Part shown: in pieces, positions 7,033-10,364 of the stretch | Layout: the number at the start of each line of letters is the position of its first letter | How positions within the stretch are numbered: the first letter of the stretch is position 1 | Assembly (NCBI GenBank): GCA_903933395.1 | Contig: CAIZKA010000269.1 | Location: 1-10,364, forward strand | Direction of reading: 5' to 3' | DNA: 10,364 nt | Source: an uncultured beta proteobacterium | Lineage (GTDB): Bacteria; Pseudomonadota; Gammaproteobacteria; Burkholderiales; Rhodocyclaceae | Position numbers and translations under genes: made by a program | Notes under the pieces: model-generated | What the model saw: the letters and a program-made list of their open reading frames with translations, nothing else | The model's database searches: none | Told to the model about the DNA's origin: nothing

Positions 7033-8327
7033 ATCCGGTGCGGTGGAAACACTACGCTGAACCGCGAACCCTTTCCCGGTTCGCTTTCGATTTGCAGCAC
7101 CGCCTGATGCCGCTCCAGCACATGCTTGACAATAGCCAGACCCAGACCCGTGCCCCCCGCTTCGCGTGAGCGGCCGCGATCAACCCGGTAGAAGCGCTCG
7201 GTAAGACGCGGCAGGTGTTCCCTGGCGATGCCGATACCGCTGTCGGACACTGAAAACCGCGCGCCGCCCCCACTTTCCTCGCTCCAGCCGAGCAGAATTT
7301 CGCCGCCCTGCGGCGAATAGCGCACCGCATTTCCAGCAAGATTGGCAAAAGCCGAGCGCAACTCGCGAGCGCTGCCCAGCAATCCCGGCGGCCCGTGGTT
7401 TTCAAGGCTGATGCGATGTCGCCCGCCCGACAGCGCCTCCACTTCGCGGCAGATATCGGCCAGCAGATCGGCCACGCCAACGGGGTCTTCCAGCGGCGGC
7501 GGCGAGTCCGTCTCCAGCGATGAAAGCGTCAACAGGTCGTCGATCAATTGCTGCATCCGCTGCGCCTGCTCGGCGGCGGTTTGCAGATACAGCGCAACTT
7601 CCTGCGGCGGCGTGTCATTCAGAGCCTCAAGCGCCGTTTCGAGAAAACCCAGAGTCACCGTCAGCGGCGTTTTCAGTTCATGCGACACATTGGCAACAAA
7701 ATCGCGGCGCATGGTGGCGAGCTTCTGCAACTGCGTCACGTCGCGCACCAGCAACAAGGTGCGTCCCGCCGCAAACGGCGCGGCCTGGATCTGCAGGCTG
7801 CGGCCCGGGTTGCGTTGCGTCTGGAACTCAAGCGGCACGCCGCGATGATCGGGGCTGTCGAGGTAGCCGAGGAATTCCGGCTCGCGCAGAAGGTGGGTGA
7901 TGCGGCTGCCGGTATCCACCGATGCCTTGAGACCGAAACAAGCCTCCGCCTGCAGGTTCATCCATTCGATGGCGCGGTGCCCATCGAGAATCATCACCCC
8001 GTCCGGCAGGGCTTCGGCGGCGCGGCGAAAACGTGCCAGCTCCTGGGTCGCCTGTTCGCGTTCGGCGCTGGCCAGCCGGGCACGCCGGTGCAGGGCCTCG
8101 AAGACCGCGCCCCAGGCGCCGCTGGCGCTCGGCGTCGGCGTACCCAAGGGACAGCCGGCCCAGTGAATCAGCCGCAGCACCAGCCACAACTGGCGCAGGA
8201 AAAAGAAGGCCAGGGCGCCCATCAGGAGCACCGTGGCGCCGCGCTCGCCCGCGGCGAACCAGCCGGTCAGCGTCGCCAGCATCGTCAGCGCGATAGCGGT
8301 CAGCAGCTCGGCAAGGACGGCATTCAC
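7023..8327 (-). CDS. phoR: Phosphate regulon sensor histidine kinase PhoR
   Basis: Membrane-bound sensor kinase that phosphorylates PhoB under phosphate limitation and dephosphorylates it when phosphate is plentiful, with input from the Pst transporter and PhoU. The 434-residue length matches PhoR (E. coli 431). Two N-terminal transmembrane helices (about 8-26 and 30-54) are joined by a very short loop, so there is no periplasmic sensor domain, as expected for PhoR. A charged linker and a PAS domain (about 104-195, starting ALPDGVMILD) follow. The HisKA box FVANVSHELKTPLT has phospho-acceptor H216. The ATPase domain shows the N box (N329, N333), G1 box DSGIG (362-366), F box RFYRVD (378-383) and G2 box GGTGLGLAIV (391-400). 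The start is GTG at 8327, overlapping the phoB stop codon as GTGA, so translation is coupled to phoB. The stop lies inside the convergent PilZ-like gene's last codons, with no terminator between them. Confidence 0.95.
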   Translation of the reverse strand: MNAVLAELLTAIALTMLATLTGWFAAGERGATVLLMGALAFFFLRQLWLVLRLIHWAGCPLGTPTPSASGAWGAVFEALHRRARLASAEREQATQELARFRRAAEALPDGVMILDGHRAIEWMNLQAEACFGLKASVDTGSRITHLLREPEFLGYLDSPDHRGVPLEFQTQRNPGRSLQIQAAPFAAGRTLLLVRDVTQLQKLATMRRDFVANVSHELKTPLTVTLGFLETALEALNDTPPQEVALYLQTAAEQAQRMQQLIDDLLTLSSLETDSPPPLEDPVGVADLLADICREVEALSGGRHRISLENHGPPGLLGSARELRSAFANLAGNAVRYSPQGGEILLGWSEESGGGARFSVSDSGIGIAREHLPRLTERFYRVDRGRSREAGGTGLGLAIVKHVLERHQAVLQIESEPGKGSRFSVVFPPHRIQS

Positions 8328-9010
8328 GCGGTCGAATACCGGTAACCGCTGCCGCGCACGGTCTGGATCAGCGCGTCGTGCCCCGTTGCCTCGAGGGCCG
8401 CGCGCAGGCGGCGGATATGCACGTCGACGGTGCGCTCCTCGACGAAGACATGATCGCCCCAGACCTGGTCGAGCAGCTGCGACCGGGCATGAACCCGCTC
8501 CGGATGCGTCATCAGAAAATGCAGCAGGCGGAATTCCGTGGGACCGAGATTCACTTCCGCGCTGCCGGCCGTGATGCGATGGGTCGCCGGATCGAGGCGC
8601 AAGCCGCCGAGTTCGACCACATCCTCCGTCGCCTGCGGCGCGTGCCGGCGCAGCACGGCCTTGATCCGCGCTGTCAGTTCGCGCGGACTGAATGGCTTGG
8701 TCACATAGTCGTCAGCCCCGAGCTCCAGGCCTTCGATCTTGTCGCGTTCTTCGGCGCGCGCGGTAAGCATGATGATCGGCAGGCTGCGGGTGCGCGCCTC
8801 GCTGCGCAGCAATCGCGCAAAGTCGACACCGCTCATGCCCGGCAGCATCCAGTCGAGCAGCACCAGGTCGGGCAGCGCCTCCTGCACCAGCCGGCGGGCC
8901 GTTTCGGCATCGGCCGCAAGTTGTACGGCGTGCCCGGCGCGGCGCAGATTGACCTCGATCAGCGCCTGGATCGCCGGCTCGTCTTCAACCACCAGTATCG
9001 TTGCGGACAT
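8324..9010 (-). CDS. phoB: Phosphate regulon response regulator PhoB
   Basis: OmpR/PhoB-type response regulator that, when phosphorylated by PhoR, binds Pho boxes and activates phosphate-acquisition genes. It has 228 residues (E. coli PhoB 229). The receiver domain (about 4-118) contains the acidic pair E9/D10, the phospho-acceptor D53 in LLDWMLPG, T83 in MLTA and K105 in TKPF. The C-terminal winged-helix domain (about 130-226) carries the recognition region VEERTVDVHIRRLR (190-203) and the ending GSGYRYS. The ATG at 9010 is chosen because MSATILVVEDE is the normal N-terminus; the frame is open upstream but that extension has no PhoB features and overlaps the Pho box. The ribosome binding site is weak. 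It forms an operon with phoR by a 4-nt overlap and is preceded by its own Pho box, so positive autoregulation is expected. Confidence 0.96.
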   Translation of the reverse strand: MSATILVVEDEPAIQALIEVNLRRAGHAVQLAADAETARRLVQEALPDLVLLDWMLPGMSGVDFARLLRSEARTRSLPIIMLTARAEERDKIEGLELGADDYVTKPFSPRELTARIKAVLRRHAPQATEDVVELGGLRLDPATHRITAGSAEVNLGPTEFRLLHFLMTHPERVHARSQLLDQVWGDHVFVEERTVDVHIRRLRAALEATGHDALIQTVRGSGYRYSTA

Positions 9011-9038
9011 GGGATTACTTGAGAAGGGGACAAATGCC

Positions 9039-9044
9039 AGTCTA
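9039..9044 (-). promoter_or_regulatory. -10 element of the Pho-dependent phoBR promoter
   Basis: On the minus strand TAGACT (4/6 to TATAAT) lies exactly 10 nt downstream of the Pho box, the spacing seen at PhoB-activated promoters where the Pho box takes the place of the -35. Transcription would start near 9032, giving a leader of about 22 nt before the phoB ATG. Confidence 0.6.
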
Positions 9045-9054
9045 TTGCAGCTTG

Positions 9055-9072
9055 ATGACGGTTCCGTGACAT
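9055..9072 (-). promoter_or_regulatory. Pho box (PhoB binding site) upstream of phoB
   Basis: Read on the minus strand: ATGTCAC-GGAA-CCGTCAT, two 7-nt direct repeats with a 4-nt spacer. Against the CTGTCAT half-site, the first matches 5/7 and the second 6/7, with the 11-nt period of a PhoB dimer site. A third, poorer half-site CTGTCGC (9078-9084) lies 12 nt further upstream in the same orientation. With the -10 at 9039-9044 this is the layout of a class II PhoB-activated promoter driving phoBR. Confidence 0.72.
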
Positions 9073-9106
9073 CGTTGGCGACAGCGAAGCTTGCCACCGT
9101 GTGCGC

Positions 9107-9112
9107 TATGAT
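9107..9112 (+). promoter_or_regulatory. Candidate -10 element for the DUF971 gene
   Basis: TATGAT (5/6 to TATAAT) lies about 175 nt upstream of the DUF971 start. No -35 hexamer is present at the right distance; TTGCCA at 9091-9096 is too close. If used, the transcript would carry a leader of about 170 nt containing the 9174-9222 palindrome and the small ORF at 9158-9274. Confidence 0.25.
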
Positions 9113-9157
9113 AGCGGCCCCACTGACGCTCATTGCACCGAGCGCCACCCGCGGAAA

Positions 9158-9274
9158 ATGAAACACGCGAAAACCGATTGGTCGCCCGCCCCCCTTCCCC
9201 CCTCGCGGGGGTTACCAATCGGCGCGCTGCGCGCGTTCATCACACGGGGTTCCGAACACGGAGTTTCACGTTAA
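9158..9274 (+). CDS. Possible 38-codon small ORF in the DUF971 leader
   Basis: An ATG at 9158 opens a frame of 38 codons (begins MKHAKTDWSP, ends SEHGVSR) whose TAA at 9272-9274 overlaps the ribosome binding site of the DUF971 gene. Most of it lies across the C-rich palindromic element, so its composition (Pro, Arg, Gly) may only reflect the repeat. There is no clear Shine-Dalgarno before the ATG. It is either a chance ORF or a leader peptide coupled to DUF971 translation. Nothing in the product is recognisable. Confidence 0.15.
   Translation: MKHAKTDWSPAPLPPSRGLPIGALRAFITRGSEHGVSR
9174..9222. repeat. REP-like palindromic element upstream of DUF971 gene
   Basis: A perfect 9-bp inverted repeat, CCGATTGGT (9174-9182) and ACCAATCGG (9214-9222), encloses a C-rich core that can form its own hairpin: CCCCC (9198-9202), loop TCGC, GGGGG (9207-9211). 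Just downstream is the GC-alternating GCGCGCTGCGCGCG (9222-9235). It resembles the element after the DUF971 gene in three parts: C-rich run, tetraloop hairpin, then a GCnCGCTnCGCnCG motif. No T tract follows, so it is not a standard intrinsic terminator. Confidence 0.55.
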
Positions 9275-9280
9275 AGGAGT
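9273..9280 (+). promoter_or_regulatory. Strong ribosome binding site of the DUF971 gene
   Basis: AAAGGAGT lies 7-8 nt before the ATG at 9288 and is the best Shine-Dalgarno sequence in the window. It fixes the start codon and suggests efficient translation compared with neighbours that lack a clear site. Confidence 0.85.
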
Positions 9281-9287
9281 TGCCACC

Positions 9288-9707
9288 ATGGCCGGTCTCG
9301 ACAGCAAGACCCCGATCCCCACCGAGATCACCCTTCATCAGAAATCGCGCACGCTCGAACTCACTTTTGACGACGGCGGCCATTACCAGTTGCCGGCCGA
9401 GTTCCTGCGTGTCTGTAGTCCCTCCGCAGAAGTCCGCGGCCACGGCCCGGGACAGGAAACCCTGCAAACCGGCAAACGAAATGTCGAAATCACCGCTCTC
9501 GAACCGGTGGGCAACTATGCCGTGCAGCCGACCTTCTCCGACGGCCACAACACGGGCATCTATTCCTGGGACTGGCTCTATCACCTTGCCGCCAACCATG
9601 AATCGCTGTGGGCGGAATACCTGGAGCGCCTTGAAAAAGCCGGTGCCAGCCGCGATATAGATTCGACCACGCTGCCGCCCAAGTCCGGCGGTTGCGGCAG
9701 CCACTAA
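9288..9707 (+). CDS. DUF971 protein (gamma-butyrobetaine hydroxylase-like N-terminal domain)
   Basis: A 139-residue stand-alone DUF971 domain (PF06155 type), probably cytosolic and without a firmly established function. Family features seen are LPAEFLRVCSPSAEVRGHGP (35-54), the core ALEPVGNYAVQPTFSDGH (70-87) and TGIYSWDWLYHL (89-100). In gamma-butyrobetaine hydroxylase the equivalent N-domain binds zinc through three Cys and one His. Here only C43 and H87 are left in the corresponding regions, so a complete zinc site is unlikely; this Cys-poor form is, to my knowledge, common in Proteobacteria. The C-terminal tail ends GGCGSH. The start is fixed by the strong ribosome binding site. The gene lies 160 bp before ubiE, an arrangement recurrent in betaproteobacteria, which suggests but does not prove a link to quinone biosynthesis. 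Confidence 0.92.
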   Translation: MAGLDSKTPIPTEITLHQKSRTLELTFDDGGHYQLPAEFLRVCSPSAEVRGHGPGQETLQTGKRNVEITALEPVGNYAVQPTFSDGHNTGIYSWDWLYHLAANHESLWAEYLERLEKAGASRDIDSTTLPPKSGGCGSH

Positions 9708-9722
9708 CTTTCTTGCAGCAAT

Positions 9723-9822
9723 AGCGTAGCGCCCTTGATGATGGAACAAGCGAAAGGCGAATTGAACACCCGCCCCTCCCATCCTCCCCTCACGGGGAGG
9801 CTTCTGGTCAGCTCGCTACGCT
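9723..9822. repeat. REP-like element between DUF971 gene and ubiE
   Basis: Outer 9-bp inverted repeats AGCGTAGCG (9723-9731) and CGCTACGCT (9814-9822) are exact reverse complements. Between them is a perfect 7-bp hairpin, CCTCCCC (9783-9789), loop TCAC, GGGGAGG (9794-9800), preceded by a C-rich run (9769-9780). The hairpin is stable but is followed by CTTCTGG, not a T run, so intrinsic termination would be weak. It shares its layout with the element at 9174-9222. Confidence 0.55.
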
Positions 9823-9867
9823 CGACTATGGACCGTTGCTCCGAACCAGGCATCTAACAGTTACCCG

Positions 9868-10364
9868 ATGACACAAACCCATTTCGGCTTCGAAACCGTA
9901 GACGAAAAAGAAAAAGCGCAGCGCGTAGCGGGCGTCTTCTCGTCAGTCGCGCAGAAATACGACGTGATGAACGATCTCATGTCGATGGGTTTGCATCGCC
10001 TGTGGAAGAAATTCACCATCGACATCGCCGCACCGAGGCCCGGCGAGCGCGTCCTCGATGTCGCCGGTGGCACCGCCGACCTGTCGTCGGCCTTTGCCCG
10101 GCGCGTTGGCACCACTGGCGAAATCTGGCTCACCGACATCAACAATGCCATGCTGGCCGTCGGACGCGACCGCCTGCTTGACGAAGGCGTGCTTGCACCG
10201 GTGGCGCAGTGCGATGCGGAAAAGCTGCCCTTTCCCGACAATCACTTCGACATCGTTACCGTAGCCTTCGGTCTGCGCAACATGACCCACAAGGACAGAG
10301 CGCTGACGGAAATGCGTCGCGTATTGCGGCCCGGCGGTCGGCTGCTGGTGCTGGAATTTTCCAA
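9868..10364 (+). CDS. ubiE: Ubiquinone/menaquinone C-methyltransferase UbiE (3' end beyond window)
   Basis: SAM-dependent C-methyltransferase that methylates 2-polyprenyl-6-methoxy-1,4-benzoquinol in ubiquinone synthesis and demethylmenaquinol in menaquinone synthesis. The first 165 residues are present; the full protein is normally about 245-250. Both UbiE/COQ5 signatures are visible: YDVMNDLMSMGLHRLW (31-46) and RVLRPGGRLLVLEFS (151-165). The SAM-binding motif I is VLDVAGGTADLS (62-73), with acidic D90 at the end of the second strand and DAEKLPFPDNHFD (116-128) after it. The ATG at 9868 gives the usual N-terminus but has no clear ribosome binding site. It follows the DUF971 gene on the same strand across a 160-bp spacer holding a REP-like hairpin, so cotranscription is possible but could be attenuated. 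Confidence 0.96.
   Translation, partial: MTQTHFGFETVDEKEKAQRVAGVFSSVAQKYDVMNDLMSMGLHRLWKKFTIDIAAPRPGERVLDVAGGTADLSSAFARRVGTTGEIWLTDINNAMLAVGRDRLLDEGVLAPVAQCDAEKLPFPDNHFDIVTVAFGLRNMTHKDRALTEMRRVLRPGGRLLVLEFS

Noticed and set aside
9091..9112. TTGCCA and TATGAT as a full promoter for the DUF971 gene.
   Set aside because: The spacing is 10 nt, well short of the 16-18 nt needed. Only the -10 is kept, as a low-confidence candidate.
9011..9166. N-terminal extension of phoB to 9166.
   Set aside because: The extra residues have no receiver-domain features and the segment covers the Pho box and -10. The normal PhoB N-terminus starts at 9010.
9783..9800. Hairpin CCTCCCC-TCAC-GGGGAGG as the rho-independent terminator of the DUF971 gene.
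   Set aside because: The stem is strong, but the following bases are CTTCTGG, not a T run, and the layout is shared with the element upstream of the gene. It is better read as part of a REP-like repeat.

Overview
The window is about 10.4 kb of GC-rich chromosome with the gene content of a betaproteobacterium, most likely from the Rhodocyclales or a close relative. Three things suggest this: the DUF971-ubiE gene pair, the very long DUF3683/FAD/Fe-S oxidoreductase, and a HIT protein of the betaproteobacterial form. The assignment rests on recognising protein families by eye, not on a search. I see no phage, transposon, CRISPR, rRNA or tRNA. Gene density is high and no gap between genes exceeds 300 bases.

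Left part (1-1073). Two minus-strand genes lie here: a LemA lipoprotein gene whose 3' end is off the window, and a small exported EF-hand protein. The EF-hand gene is divergent from the large oxidoreductase. The 186-bp space between them holds candidate promoter elements for both directions and a perfect 7-bp inverted repeat.

Middle (1074-7032, plus strand). A 1262-residue flavin/iron-sulfur oxidoreductase carries DUF3683, a GlcD-like FAD half and a GlcF-like Fe-S half in one chain, related to E. coli YdiJ. It is followed by a translationally coupled pair: a HIT-family nucleotide-binding protein starting with GTG, and a 554-residue protein with a PilZ-like C-terminal half that I cannot name further.

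Right part (7023-9010, minus strand). phoB and phoR are in the usual order, joined by a GTGA overlap. The end of phoR overlaps the end of the PilZ-like gene by 10 bp. Upstream of phoB is a two-repeat Pho box with a -10 hexamer exactly 10 nt beyond it, so phosphate-starvation autoregulation can be read from the sequence.

Far right (9011-10364, plus strand). A DUF971 gene with a strong ribosome binding site precedes ubiE (ubiquinone/menaquinone methyltransferase), which runs off the window. C-rich hairpin elements of REP type lie before and after the DUF971 gene; a 38-codon small ORF overlaps the first.

Most of the window is ordinary housekeeping chromosome. The parts worth a second look are the HIT/PilZ-like pair, the Pho box, the paired palindromic repeats and the leader of the EF-hand gene.
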